NCBI GenBank assembly: GCA_022509225.1
Contig: JAFLTM010000011.1
Coordinates: forward strand, 1 to 36,591
Direction: 5' to 3'
DNA length: 36,591 nucleotides
From: Muribaculaceae bacterium
Lineage (GTDB): Bacteria; Bacteroidota; Bacteroidia; Bacteroidales; Muribaculaceae
The notes below the pieces were generated by a model. That model searched no databases. It had not been told where the DNA came from and saw only the letters and a program-made list of their open reading frames with translations. Position 1 is the stretch's first letter; each line of letters begins with the position of its first letter. Shown here in pieces: positions 26,328 through 34,691 of this stretch. The translations under genes were made by a program, and so were the position numbers.

Positions 26328-26537
26328 TTATTCCTGTTTTTCACGTTCTTTACGCAACCGGTCTCTTTTCCGAAGTGCAAAATAAGCAAGTATAATTACA
26401 ATAATTTCAGCGCTAAGGGTAATCCAAAATCTTGCTATTTCTCCTGATTTCAGCAAATCCAGTCCGAAATAGAGAGTCATGAAAACAGCATAAATCACCA
26501 ACAGACAAGTAACTAACTGATATTTTCTTATTTTCAT
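26328..26537 (-). CDS. Small membrane protein, two helices, unknown function
   Basis: The 69-residue protein has two predicted membrane helices (LVTCLLVIYAVFMTLYFGL and FWITLSAEIIVIILAYFAL), a short basic N-terminus (MKIRKYQ) and a highly charged basic tail (RKRDRLRKEREKQE). Both ends are predicted to be cytosolic by the positive-inside rule. I do not recognise a family. It overlaps the exonuclease gene by 4 nt (ATGA), which supports it being a real, translationally coupled gene and not a spurious ORF. It is the last gene of the glyA operon. Confidence 0.8.
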   Translation of the reverse strand: MKIRKYQLVTCLLVIYAVFMTLYFGLDLLKSGEIARFWITLSAEIIVIILAYFALRKRDRLRKEREKQE

Positions 26538-27199
26538 GATTCTTCCTCTGAAATTTCCGCAGTTTCTTCATGGTATTTAAGATAGGCGGACTCAGCAGGT
26601 CTGAAATTGCCTTCTTTCAAATATCTGTAGATGCGTATGCATGCATAGGCATCTAACGCTGCATAGTTTTTTTGTGCATCTGTGAGTTCTTCTGCTTCCC
26701 AGTTCGAAAGTCGCTGATGTTTGCTGATCCTCTCTCCGAAAAGTATGCCGTATAATCTTGAAAGACTACTGTCGGTTATCTTGAATTCTTTTGCGTAACT
26801 TTGAAGCTCCACAAACGCCTGAGGATTCATTTCCGCTATTTTGGCAAGATTATGAAAATCATCTCTTATTGAAAGGCCAACCTTTAGCAATTCTCGATCT
26901 TCCAGAATATCAATAACCTCTTGGGGTAAACCGATTTTATTTATGCGGAAAAGAAAACTTTTTTCAGGAGTTGACAGCTGCACAAGAGCAATAGTGTGAT
27001 ATTCTCCTTTTTTAAAACTTGGTTTGGTTTCCGTGTCAAATCCGATTATTGAAGACTGTCGCAGTTCGGCGACGGCATCCCGGATGCCGTCGTTCCGATC
27101 CACTATCACAATCTCCTTATTATAGTTGGCTGCTGGAAGTCCTGCAAGAACTTCCTTTTCTATTGAAACGTAGGCTCTGTCGTTTAGCTCAACACTCAC
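26534..27199 (-). CDS. 3'-5' exonuclease domain protein (DEDDy, RNase D/WRN-like)
   Basis: The 221-residue protein is a stand-alone DnaQ-like exonuclease domain. The DEDDy residues are visible: [12 protein letters not shown] (D55, E57), a third Asp in [16 protein letters not shown], and [13 protein letters not shown] (Tyr-x3-Asp). The family trims 3' ends of RNA or DNA; the substrate here is unknown. No HRDC or helicase domain is attached. It overlaps glyA by 4 nt upstream and the small membrane protein by 4 nt downstream, so the three genes are translationally coupled. Confidence 0.88.
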   Translation of the reverse strand: MSVELNDRAYVSIEKEVLAGLPAANYNKEIVIVDRNDGIRDAVAELRQSSIIGFDTETKPSFKKGEYHTIALVQLSTPEKSFLFRINKIGLPQEVIDILEDRELLKVGLSIRDDFHNLAKIAEMNPQAFVELQSYAKEFKITDSSLSRLYGILFGERISKHQRLSNWEAEELTDAQKNYAALDAYACIRIYRYLKEGNFRPAESAYLKYHEETAEISEEES

Positions 27200-28476
27200 C
27201 AGGCAAACATAGGATAATCATTCATCATCTCGTTGACTTCCCCAAGCACTTTTGCAATAACTTCCGGTTCATCTGCATGTGTAAGGACTTCATCGATCAT
27301 TTCTGCTATTGTCTCCATCAAATCCTCTTTTGCTCCGCGGGTTGTTATAGCTGCTGTGCCGAAACGTAATCCCGAGGTTAGGAAGGGAGAACGGCTATCG
27401 TAGGGCACCATATTTTTATTGGCTGTGATATCTGCTTCAACCAACACTCTTTCCGCCTTCTTTCCGCTCATCTCAGGGAATTTAGGTCTGAGATCCACAA
27501 GCATCGAGTGATTGTCGGTGCCGTCTGAGATTATCTTATAACCCCTCTTGATCAAAGCTTCTGCCAAAGCCGCCGCATTCTTTTTAACCTGTTCGGCATA
27601 TTCCTTCCATTCAGGCTGAAGTGCCTCTCCGAATGCAACTGCTTTAGCGGCTATCACATGTTCAAGTGGCCCACCTTGCACGCCCGGGAATACTGCAGAA
27701 TCTAAGAGAGCAGACATTTTCTTGACCTCTCCCTTCGGAGTTTTCTTGCCCCAGGGATTGTCGAAATCTTTACCCATCAATATCATTCCTCCGCGCGGAC
27801 CCCTTAGTGTCTTATGGGTGGTTGTAGTGACGATGTGAGCATGTTTCACCGGGTTTTCAAGAAGTCCGGCGGCAATGAGCCCTGCGGGATGAGCCATATC
27901 AACCATAAAAATAGCGCCTATCTCATCGGCAAGTTTCCTGATTCTGGCATAATCCCATTCCCGGCTATAAGCGCTTGCCCCGGCTATTATCAATTTTGGT
28001 TTATACTCCCTCGCCTTTTTTTCCATTTCATCATAGTCAACCCTTCCGGTCTCTGCATTCACAGAATAACTTATAGGATTAAATTGAAGACCTGAAAAAT
28101 TCACGGGACTGCCATGACTAAGGTGTCCACCGTGACTCAGATCCATACCCATAAATGTGTCGCCCGGTTGAAGGCAAGCCATAAAAACAGCCATATTGGC
28201 TTGTGCGCCACTATGGGGCTGAACATTTACCCATTCTGCATCAAACAGTTTTTTTGCCCTCTCGATCGCAAGGTTTTCTGCTTCATCCACCACCTGACAT
28301 CCTCCGTAATACCTGTGTCCCGGATAGCCTTCAGCATATTTATTGGTTAAACAAGAACCCATGGCCCTCATTACCTCGTCGCTTACAAAATTTTCACTCG
28401 CTATGAGCTCGATACCTCTACGTTGACGAAGATGCTCCCTGTCTATTATATCAAAAACTTCATTATCTCTTTTCAT
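27196..28476 (-). CDS. glyA: Serine hydroxymethyltransferase
   Basis: The 426-residue PLP enzyme interconverts serine and glycine with tetrahydrofolate, supplying one-carbon units. Core motifs are [56 protein letters not shown] and the PLP lysine in [15 protein letters not shown] (K222). Length is normal. It lies 77 bp downstream of nqrF on the same strand. No convincing promoter was found in that gap, so readthrough from nqr is possible. The exonuclease gene overlaps its 3' end by 4 nt. Confidence 0.97.
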   Translation of the reverse strand: MKRDNEVFDIIDREHLRQRRGIELIASENFVSDEVMRAMGSCLTNKYAEGYPGHRYYGGCQVVDEAENLAIERAKKLFDAEWVNVQPHSGAQANMAVFMACLQPGDTFMGMDLSHGGHLSHGSPVNFSGLQFNPISYSVNAETGRVDYDEMEKKAREYKPKLIIAGASAYSREWDYARIRKLADEIGAIFMVDMAHPAGLIAAGLLENPVKHAHIVTTTTHKTLRGPRGGMILMGKDFDNPWGKKTPKGEVKKMSALLDSAVFPGVQGGPLEHVIAAKAVAFGEALQPEWKEYAEQVKKNAAALAEALIKRGYKIISDGTDNHSMLVDLRPKFPEMSGKKAERVLVEADITANKNMVPYDSRSPFLTSGLRFGTAAITTRGAKEDLMETIAEMIDEVLTHADEPEVIAKVLGEVNEMMNDYPMFAW

Positions 28477-28553
28477 GGTATTTGTTAGCTTTTTAGTTTT
28501 ATTTTTGAAAGTTGGGTGAATTATTATTCAATTTTATATGGTACCGGATATGA

Positions 28554-29846
28554 TTATCCACCAAAATTGTCATAATGAATTGATTCAGGTTCCACTCCAA
28601 GATTATAGAGCATATTGTTGACAGCATTGCTCATAGGTCCGGGGCCACACATGTAATATTCAATATCCTCAGGACTTTCATGGTTCTTCAGATATTTTTC
28701 ATACATCACTTCATGCACAAATCCCGGTGTGTATTCAACACCTGCAGCATCTGCTGCCGGATCCGGTCGGTCGAGTGCAAGGTAGAATTTGAAATTCGGG
28801 AATTCTTTCTCCAAATCAAGGAAATCTTGAAGATAAAACACTTCATTCAGCGCCCTTGCACCATAGAAATAGCTCATCTTTCGGTCGGTGCAATGTCTGG
28901 TCTTGGTCATCCACATTATCTGAGCCCGCAATGGTGCCATACCGGCACCGCCTCCAACCCATATCATCTCTGCCTTTGAGTTTATAATTGGATGGAAGTC
29001 ACCGTAAGGGCCACTCATCAAAACCTTGTCGCCCGGTTTAAGTGAGAATATATAGGAGGAGGCTATTCCCGGAGGCACATCCATAAAACCTGTCTGAGGT
29101 TTCGGTTTGAAAGGTGGGGTGGCTATTCTCACTGTCAGCATGAATCGGTCGCCCTCTTCGGGATAATTTGCCATGGAATAAGCCCTGACCGTTTCCTCGG
29201 TATTTTTAGCTTTCAATGTGAACAATCCGAATTTTTCCCATGCCGGGAGATACTCTTTTCCTATAAGTCCTTTATCAATATCCTTGTCGTAGTCTATTTC
29301 ATATTTTGGAATACGGATCTGTGAATATGAACCCGGGATAAAGTTCATGTGCTCTCCTTCCGGAAGCTGCACTATAAACTCTTTCATGAAAGTGGCCACG
29401 TTCTTGTTAGAGATCACTTCACATTCATATTCTTTCACGTCAAGGGCAGCTTCATCAATCTCTATATGAAGGTCGTTTTTAACTTTAACCTGGCACCCGA
29501 GTCTCCAGTGATCTTTAATCTGTTTACGTGTGAAATGAACCGCTTCTGTAGGGAGCATATCGCCTCCACCCTCGGTAACCTGAAGTTTGCATTGTCCGCA
29601 GCTCCCCTTTCCTCCGCAAGCCGACGAGAGATGCACCCCTCCTTCCGACAAAGTGGCCAATAGCGTTTTTCCCGCTTGAGCCGGCAATTCTTTTTTGCCT
29701 CCGTTTATTGTGATCATCACGTCACCTCCAGCTACAAGCCATTTCTTCGCGAATAGCAGGATTATAACCAAAACGAGTGCAATCGACAGGAAAATCAATG
29801 CCGCCACAACAACCGAGTTCCAATGAACCATATTCAGAACAGACAT
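28554..29846 (-). CDS. nqrF: Na+-NQR subunit F (NADH dehydrogenase subunit)
   Basis: The 430-residue subunit is the NADH entry point of the complex. An N-terminal membrane helix (VVAALIFLSIALVLVIILLFA) is followed by a plant-type [2Fe-2S] ferredoxin domain with ligands C77, C83, C86 and C118 (ACGGKGSCGQCKL, LGCQV). The FAD site is RAYSMANYP. The NADH-binding part has GGGAGMAPLRAQIMWM and YYMCGPGPM. It is the last nqr gene, 41 nt after nqrE. Confidence 0.97.
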   Translation of the reverse strand: MSVLNMVHWNSVVVAALIFLSIALVLVIILLFAKKWLVAGGDVMITINGGKKELPAQAGKTLLATLSEGGVHLSSACGGKGSCGQCKLQVTEGGGDMLPTEAVHFTRKQIKDHWRLGCQVKVKNDLHIEIDEAALDVKEYECEVISNKNVATFMKEFIVQLPEGEHMNFIPGSYSQIRIPKYEIDYDKDIDKGLIGKEYLPAWEKFGLFTLKAKNTEETVRAYSMANYPEEGDRFMLTVRIATPPFKPKPQTGFMDVPPGIASSYIFSLKPGDKVLMSGPYGDFHPIINSKAEMIWVGGGAGMAPLRAQIMWMTKTRHCTDRKMSYFYGARALNEVFYLQDFLDLEKEFPNFKFYLALDRPDPAADAAGVEYTPGFVHEVMYEKYLKNHESPEDIEYYMCGPGPMSNAVNNMLYNLGVEPESIHYDNFGG

Positions 29847-29887
29847 ATATATCGGTCTTTTAATTTCTTTTTTTAGTTTCTTTCAGA

Positions 29888-30502
29888 TTAAATCTTGATT
29901 CCGAGAAAACTCATGAAAGCTATTCCCATCAATCCTGTAATGATAAATGTGATGCCTATTCCTCTTAACGGCGCCGGAATTTGGCTATAGGAAAGTCTTT
30001 CCCTAATTGCCGCGAGACATGTGATGGCCAGAAGCCATCCAATTCCTGAGCCTGCACCGTAAACTGTCGCTGTCCAAGCATTTGAAAAATCTCGTTGTTG
30101 CATGAAAAGCACTGCCCCAAGGATAGCACAGTTAACAGCTATCAAAGGCAGAAAGATACCCAGAGAAGTGTAAAGCGACGGGGAGTATTTTTCTATCACC
30201 ATTTCAACTATCTGCACAAGCGCGGCAATTACCGATATGAACATTATCAAGCCTAAAAAGCTCAAGTCAAGATCCACATAATGCTCTCCGAGCCAAGATA
30301 AAGCCCCCGGAATCAGTATATACTGGTTTATACACCAGGTCACAGGCAATGCTATTATCAGCACAAAACACACTGCGATGCCAAGCCCGAATGATGTCTT
30401 GACATTTTTTGATACCGCCAGGAAGGAACACATCCCGAGGAAGTAGGCGAATATCATATTGTCGACAAATATCGACCGGATAAATAAGTTCAGATTTTCC
30501 AT
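29888..30502 (-). CDS. nqrE: Na+-NQR subunit E
   Basis: A 204-residue integral membrane subunit with six helices, homologous to RnfA. The start [34 protein letters not shown] is family-typical. The Cys in GMCSF and the Cys in [12 protein letters not shown] match the paired cysteines that, together with those of NqrD, hold the intramembrane iron centre. The gene is 6 nt after nqrD. Confidence 0.96.
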   Translation of the reverse strand: MENLNLFIRSIFVDNMIFAYFLGMCSFLAVSKNVKTSFGLGIAVCFVLIIALPVTWCINQYILIPGALSWLGEHYVDLDLSFLGLIMFISVIAALVQIVEMVIEKYSPSLYTSLGIFLPLIAVNCAILGAVLFMQQRDFSNAWTATVYGAGSGIGWLLAITCLAAIRERLSYSQIPAPLRGIGITFIITGLMGIAFMSFLGIKI

Positions 30503-30508
30503 AATTTC

Positions 30509-31129
30509 CTATTCCTGAAGGTCCTTGTTTTTTGCTCTGTGCACCCAGATTATACAGGCTACCGTTATCAACGCCATCGGTGGCAATATCATCATTCCGT
30601 TGTTTTGGTAGCCGGCATCATACCACCATTGCGGTATCACCTGATACCCGAAAATTGTGCCACTTCCCAACAGCTCTCGGAAAAAGGCCACAATTATAAG
30701 TATCATGCCATAACCCAAGGCATTCCCTACACCATCAAGAAACGCCGGCCATGGCCTGTTACTCATCGCAAACGCCTCAAGACGTCCCATTATAATGCAA
30801 TTGGTGATTATAAGTCCTATGAATACCGACAAGGCCTTACTCACCTCGTAGTTCCATGCTTTCAAAACCTGATCAACTATCACCACAAGGGCGGCCACAA
30901 CCACAAGCTGCACTATTATTCGTATCGAATTGGGAATTGTGTTGCGTAACAAAGATATAATTACATTTGCTAATGCCAGAACTGCCGTGACGGATATTGT
31001 CATCACAACTGCCGGTTCAAGTTTAGCCGTAACCGCCAAGGCCGAACATATACCAAGCACTTGCACGATCACAGGATTGTCTTTCGACAACGGGTTCACA
31101 AATGGAAGCCAGGATTTACTTATTTTCAT
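30509..31129 (-). CDS. nqrD: Na+-NQR subunit D
   Basis: A 206-residue integral membrane subunit, homologous to RnfE and pseudo-symmetric with NqrE. The start WLPFVNPLSKDNPVIVQVLGICSALAVTAKLEPAVVM and VFIGLIITNCIIMGRLEAFAM contain the conserved cysteines of the NqrD/NqrE iron site. SNRPWPAFLDGVGNALGYG is also conserved. It lies 10 nt after nqrC and 6 nt before nqrE. Confidence 0.97.
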   Translation of the reverse strand: MKISKSWLPFVNPLSKDNPVIVQVLGICSALAVTAKLEPAVVMTISVTAVLALANVIISLLRNTIPNSIRIIVQLVVVAALVVIVDQVLKAWNYEVSKALSVFIGLIITNCIIMGRLEAFAMSNRPWPAFLDGVGNALGYGMILIIVAFFRELLGSGTIFGYQVIPQWWYDAGYQNNGMMILPPMALITVACIIWVHRAKNKDLQE

Positions 31130-31139
31130 AATCTCAGCT

Positions 31140-31940
31140 TTAAAGTTCTTGTGGATTCAAGCCTTCGCCGTTATCTTCAGAACCGGTGAAACCGGATTCT
31201 TCAACTTCAACCTGCGAGCTTGAGTTATCATCCTTATTTTTAAGCTCCTTAAAGAAGGCAGTGTAAGGTTCAAGGGAATCATAGAGCATTTTCTGGACAC
31301 CTTGACTCGTTATGGTGCCTCCACTCACGGCATGCACCCATGCCTGACCGGCCGGTTCCTTGCCAAGCTTGACAACTGCAACCGACGTGAAAGATCCGTC
31401 AGGCGAAAAGATATTCTTGCCGTCGAACTGACCTGAGAAAGCAGGTTTTTCAATCTCCGCTCCCAGTCCCGGAGTCTCACCCTGATGTGCAAAATATGCC
31501 CCATAGATGGTGTCGCCGTTGTCATTGAAGGCTATATACCCCCAAATCGGACCCCAAAGTCCGGCTCCATAAACCGGCACTATATATTTCAAACCGTCTG
31601 ATGTGGTGCACTCAAACACCGGCAGTAATCTTTCGTCGGCAGGTTTTTTAACCTCAAGAGCCATATTTATGTCAAAGGGATTTTCTTCCTCATCTATCCT
31701 TTTACCCTTAGAATTTACGATATAGCTTGACACTATATGTCGGTCAAAGAGTGATGATACGCTTTCATCCTTTTCAGGACTGAGTCTTGCCGATGCCAGT
31801 ATCTGTTTTTTCGTATCATTGGCTATATTTTCAAGCTGCGTGGGACGCAATACCTGATAAACAACAGATAAAACCACACCAACAACTAAAACAAGCACGA
31901 TGGCATAGATCACTGTGTAAACGTTACTTTGTCTGTTCAT
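31140..31940 (-). CDS. nqrC: Na+-NQR subunit C (covalent FMN subunit)
   Basis: The 266-residue subunit has one N-terminal membrane helix (VIYAIVLVLVVGVVLSVVYQV) and a periplasmic FMN-binding domain. The flavinylation site reads HAVSGGTITSQGVQ, so FMN would be joined to Thr209 by an ApbE transferase (not in this window). Compared with the consensus D-x-x-(S/T)-G-A-T, the Asp is His203 and the Ala is Gly208. GLWGPIWGYIAF and GETPGLGAEIEKPAF are typical. The last about 35 residues form an acidic, low-complexity tail (DDNSSSQVEVEESGFTGSEDNGEG) extending past the usual C-terminus. Confidence 0.95.
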   Translation of the reverse strand: MNRQSNVYTVIYAIVLVLVVGVVLSVVYQVLRPTQLENIANDTKKQILASARLSPEKDESVSSLFDRHIVSSYIVNSKGKRIDEEENPFDINMALEVKKPADERLLPVFECTTSDGLKYIVPVYGAGLWGPIWGYIAFNDNGDTIYGAYFAHQGETPGLGAEIEKPAFSGQFDGKNIFSPDGSFTSVAVVKLGKEPAGQAWVHAVSGGTITSQGVQKMLYDSLEPYTAFFKELKNKDDNSSSQVEVEESGFTGSEDNGEGLNPQEL

Positions 31941-31952
31941 ATCCGGAGCCTG

Positions 31953-33143
31953 TTATTGTTCTTTGATGATGGCACGCTTTAACCTGCGGTTGATATTCGA
32001 ATTCACTACTATATAGTCTATGAGCGGGGCAAAACAGTTCATTAGAAGAACCGAGAGCATGGCACCCTCAGGATATCCTGTGTTATAACATCTTATAAGA
32101 ATTGCTATCACTCCAACAAGAAATCCGTAGATATATTTTCCGGTTTCGGTGCGACAGGAAGTAACGGGGTCGGTTGCCATAAACACCACCGCGAAAGCAA
32201 ACCCGCCCAGGCTCATCTGTTCGAACGGAGTGAGATACGTCACAGGGTATAGGTCCATTGCAAAATGATGCGCCAGAAGCCCCATCAGGAAACCTCCTAC
32301 TCCTGCCGACAATATGATTCGCCATGAGGCAATCCCCGTAACAAGCAGTATCACCATACCGATAAGGATACAGAATGTTGAGGTCTCCCCCCATGACCCC
32401 GGATAAAAACCAAAGAACATGTCGGTAAGGGTCAAAGGATCGCCGGTCACACCCAGCACCTGAGCTTCTCCGCTCGATGCCGCAAGTTGTCCCAGAGGGG
32501 TGGCTCCTGAAAATCCGTCAACCGGAAGTTGGTTGCCTAATGACACAAACACGTTGTCGCCACTCATCTTCGAGGGATAGGCGAAAAACAGAAAAGCACG
32601 TGTCACCAGTGCGACGTTCAGGAAATTATAACCTGTGCCTCCGAACACCTCTTTTGCAAAAATCACGGCAAAGGCTACTGCCACTGCCAGCATCCAGCAT
32701 GGAGTATCCACCGGGCATATCATAGGGATCAATATACCCGACACAAGGAATCCTTCCTGAATCTCATGACCCCTTATCTGGGCAACCACGAATTCAATGC
32801 CAAGACCCACAATGTAGGCTGTGAGGATTTGCGGCAACACCGCGAAAAATCCGTAAAAGAACATCCTGAAAAATGCTCTGTCGGGATCTCCAACCGCCAA
32901 ATTGTGCTGGAGTCCTATATTCCACATGCCAAAAAGAACACACGGGAGCAAAGCTATGATCACCGTTGTCATTGTCCTTTTTGAATCGTTGGAGTCATGG
33001 ATGTGGACCCCGCTTTTAGATGTCTCGTTTGGCGTGAACAGAAATGTGTAAAAACCGTCGAAAACCGAATGGAGCTTTTCAAACTTGCCCCCTTTTTCGA
33101 AATGCGGCTTTACATTGTCTATTTTTTTCTTTAATCCTTTCAT
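31953..33143 (-). CDS. nqrB: Na+-NQR subunit B (covalent FMN, riboflavin; Na+ channel)
   Basis: The 396-residue polytopic subunit resembles RnfD. It contains the canonical flavinylation motif VDGFSGATPLGQ with Thr215 as FMN acceptor and Asp209 in place. FVAQIRGHEIQEGFLVSGILIPMICPVDTPCWMLAVAVAFAVIFAKEVFGGTGYNFLNVALVTRAFLFFAYP is highly conserved and family-specific. NqrB is considered the main Na+ path. The gene is 28 nt after nqrA and 12 nt before nqrC. Confidence 0.97.
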   Translation of the reverse strand: MKGLKKKIDNVKPHFEKGGKFEKLHSVFDGFYTFLFTPNETSKSGVHIHDSNDSKRTMTTVIIALLPCVLFGMWNIGLQHNLAVGDPDRAFFRMFFYGFFAVLPQILTAYIVGLGIEFVVAQIRGHEIQEGFLVSGILIPMICPVDTPCWMLAVAVAFAVIFAKEVFGGTGYNFLNVALVTRAFLFFAYPSKMSGDNVFVSLGNQLPVDGFSGATPLGQLAASSGEAQVLGVTGDPLTLTDMFFGFYPGSWGETSTFCILIGMVILLVTGIASWRIILSAGVGGFLMGLLAHHFAMDLYPVTYLTPFEQMSLGGFAFAVVFMATDPVTSCRTETGKYIYGFLVGVIAILIRCYNTGYPEGAMLSVLLMNCFAPLIDYIVVNSNINRRLKRAIIKEQ

Positions 33144-33171
33144 TGAAATGGATTTATGTTGTATGGCTTGT

Positions 33172-34503
33172 TTAAGAGAGTTCTTTCCTGAGATAATCTA
33201 ATCCCTCCCTGACTGTTTTCTGCAACTCCTGCTTTGAGGTATCTACAAACTCAGGCAGTGCAAAGTCTTCAGGGGCAACTTCATAGATGCCGAGTTTCTC
33301 CATGCGGTCGATATCTTTTGCCATTATGGCCTTCAAAAGATATTCGGGATATATGTCGAACGGGAAAACCTTGTCGTATTCTCCGCTAAGTATCATGGCA
33401 CGCTTGCCTCCTTTTATCCTTGCATCAAAATCAAAAGGCTTGCTCAATCCACGCAAAAAAGCCGGAAAATTCCTTTTCACGCTGAATTTACCCGGATTCA
33501 TCGACGCCCAGCCCATAAATTCATCGGCTTGATCCCCTTCCTCTATTACCGTGATCTGCCTGTAGGGATAATGAAGATAGCCGTCTATATTTACCTTTAC
33601 ACCTGTCAGGACATTCCCTGAAATTATACGCACCCCCTCTTCTGACTCTGTGAAACCTTTCAAAATTCCCTTTACGGATGCTCCCACAATAGTCTTGACA
33701 ATATGAGGATCTTTCACTTCAGGACCGGTGACTGCCACGATGGTATGAAAATCTATCACCCCCTTTTCAAACAGTTTGCCTATTCTGACCACTGTCTCTG
33801 CATCGGTTGTCCATACCGTTTCTCCTTTATTGACCGGCCGGATAGATGCTATCTGTGGTCCGACATTCCCCGCCGGATGGGGACCTTCCACTTCCACGAC
33901 CTCGGCCACCTTCGAAGTGATGCCTTGACTTTGACGCACGCCTAAATATACTTTCCCCGTGGTTAGTTTAGACAATACTTCCAACCCTTTCTCCAACGAG
34001 GGATAATCTTCTCTTATGATTATATCTCCTGCAAGTGGCGATGAATCGAATGCCGTCACAAATATATCACGTGGTGTTACTCCGGTTTGAGGAACAATGT
34101 CGTAGGGACGCTGTCGCATCATCGCCCATAAACCGGTGGATTGAAGGAGGTTTTCTATCCCCTCTTTGTCTGTCGAAATCTTCATTTCAGGGGGAGTGGC
34201 AACTGCTTTCCCCGCTTCAACACTCACATAATTTATGTGACGGCGTTCCCCACGGTTGATTTCCTTGACCATACCTCCGACCGGTGAAACCAATTTTATT
34301 GTTCCGGTAATCTTGTCTGCAAGTAACGCGTCTCCTGCCTTGACCTCGTCTCCCGGCTTTACAACGGCTTTCCATACCGGACCCGGAAAATCATCAGGAT
34401 AAATGGCATACATCACGGTTGTGGTGTCTTCACTTACTTCCGACGAAGGTTTTCCGGACAAGGGGATATCAAGCCCCCTTTTTATCTTTATTTTCTCAGG
34501 CAT
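33172..34503 (-). CDS. nqrA: Na+-NQR subunit A
   Basis: The 443-residue cytosolic subunit starts with IKIKRGLDIPLSGKPS, followed by VVKPGDEVKAGDALLADK, a biotin/lipoyl-like fold. GLWAMMRQRPYDIVPQTGVTPRDIFVTAFDSSPLAGD and HPAGNVGPQIASIRPVNKGETVWT are NqrA signatures. NqrA lacks redox cofactors and takes part in quinone binding at the cytosolic face together with NqrB. It is the first gene of nqrA-B-C-D-E-F and has its own promoter about 60 bp upstream. Confidence 0.97.
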   Translation of the reverse strand: MPEKIKIKRGLDIPLSGKPSSEVSEDTTTVMYAIYPDDFPGPVWKAVVKPGDEVKAGDALLADKITGTIKLVSPVGGMVKEINRGERRHINYVSVEAGKAVATPPEMKISTDKEGIENLLQSTGLWAMMRQRPYDIVPQTGVTPRDIFVTAFDSSPLAGDIIIREDYPSLEKGLEVLSKLTTGKVYLGVRQSQGITSKVAEVVEVEGPHPAGNVGPQIASIRPVNKGETVWTTDAETVVRIGKLFEKGVIDFHTIVAVTGPEVKDPHIVKTIVGASVKGILKGFTESEEGVRIISGNVLTGVKVNIDGYLHYPYRQITVIEEGDQADEFMGWASMNPGKFSVKRNFPAFLRGLSKPFDFDARIKGGKRAMILSGEYDKVFPFDIYPEYLLKAIMAKDIDRMEKLGIYEVAPEDFALPEFVDTSKQELQKTVREGLDYLRKELS

Positions 34504-34561
34504 CAGCTGATGGTGTTATAGTGGTTGTCTGTGCATTGGTGACCACACCTTTACAGATATG

Positions 34562-34569
34562 CAAATTTA
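34562..34569 (-). promoter_or_regulatory. Bacteroidetes -7 element of the nqr operon
   Basis: On the minus strand TAAATTTG followed by C, a full TAnnTTTG match, about 59 bases before nqrA. The -33 region about 20 bp upstream is a T-run (CTTTTTTT) without a clear TTTG. It lies just past the terminator of the upstream TPR gene, where a new promoter is expected. Confidence 0.6.
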
Positions 34570-34621
34570 AACTATTTTGGGATGTAAAAAAAGAACTTTA
34601 CCCCACGAATCTGCTTTTTCT

Positions 34622-34668
34622 CAAAAAAATAAGAGAGACATCCGCTTAACGGGGAAAGTCTCTCTTAT
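34622..34668 (-). terminator. Rho-independent terminator of the TPR-protein gene
   Basis: A perfect 11-bp stem, ATAAGAGAGAC/GTCTCTCTTAT, encloses an 18-base loop. On the minus strand it is followed by a run of T residues (ATTTTTTT). It lies 24 bases after the TPR stop codon and separates that gene from nqrA. Confidence 0.9.
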
Positions 34669-34691
34669 ATATCCTTTAAATCAGACTTATA

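Noticed and set aside
28477-28553. glyA promoter in the nqrF-glyA gap
   Set aside because: No TAnnTTTG element was found on the minus strand, so no promoter is claimed. Readthrough from nqr remains possible.
30539-30949. 136-residue plus-strand ORF
   Set aside because: It is entirely antisense to nqrD, which is a clear family member. It is a shadow frame.
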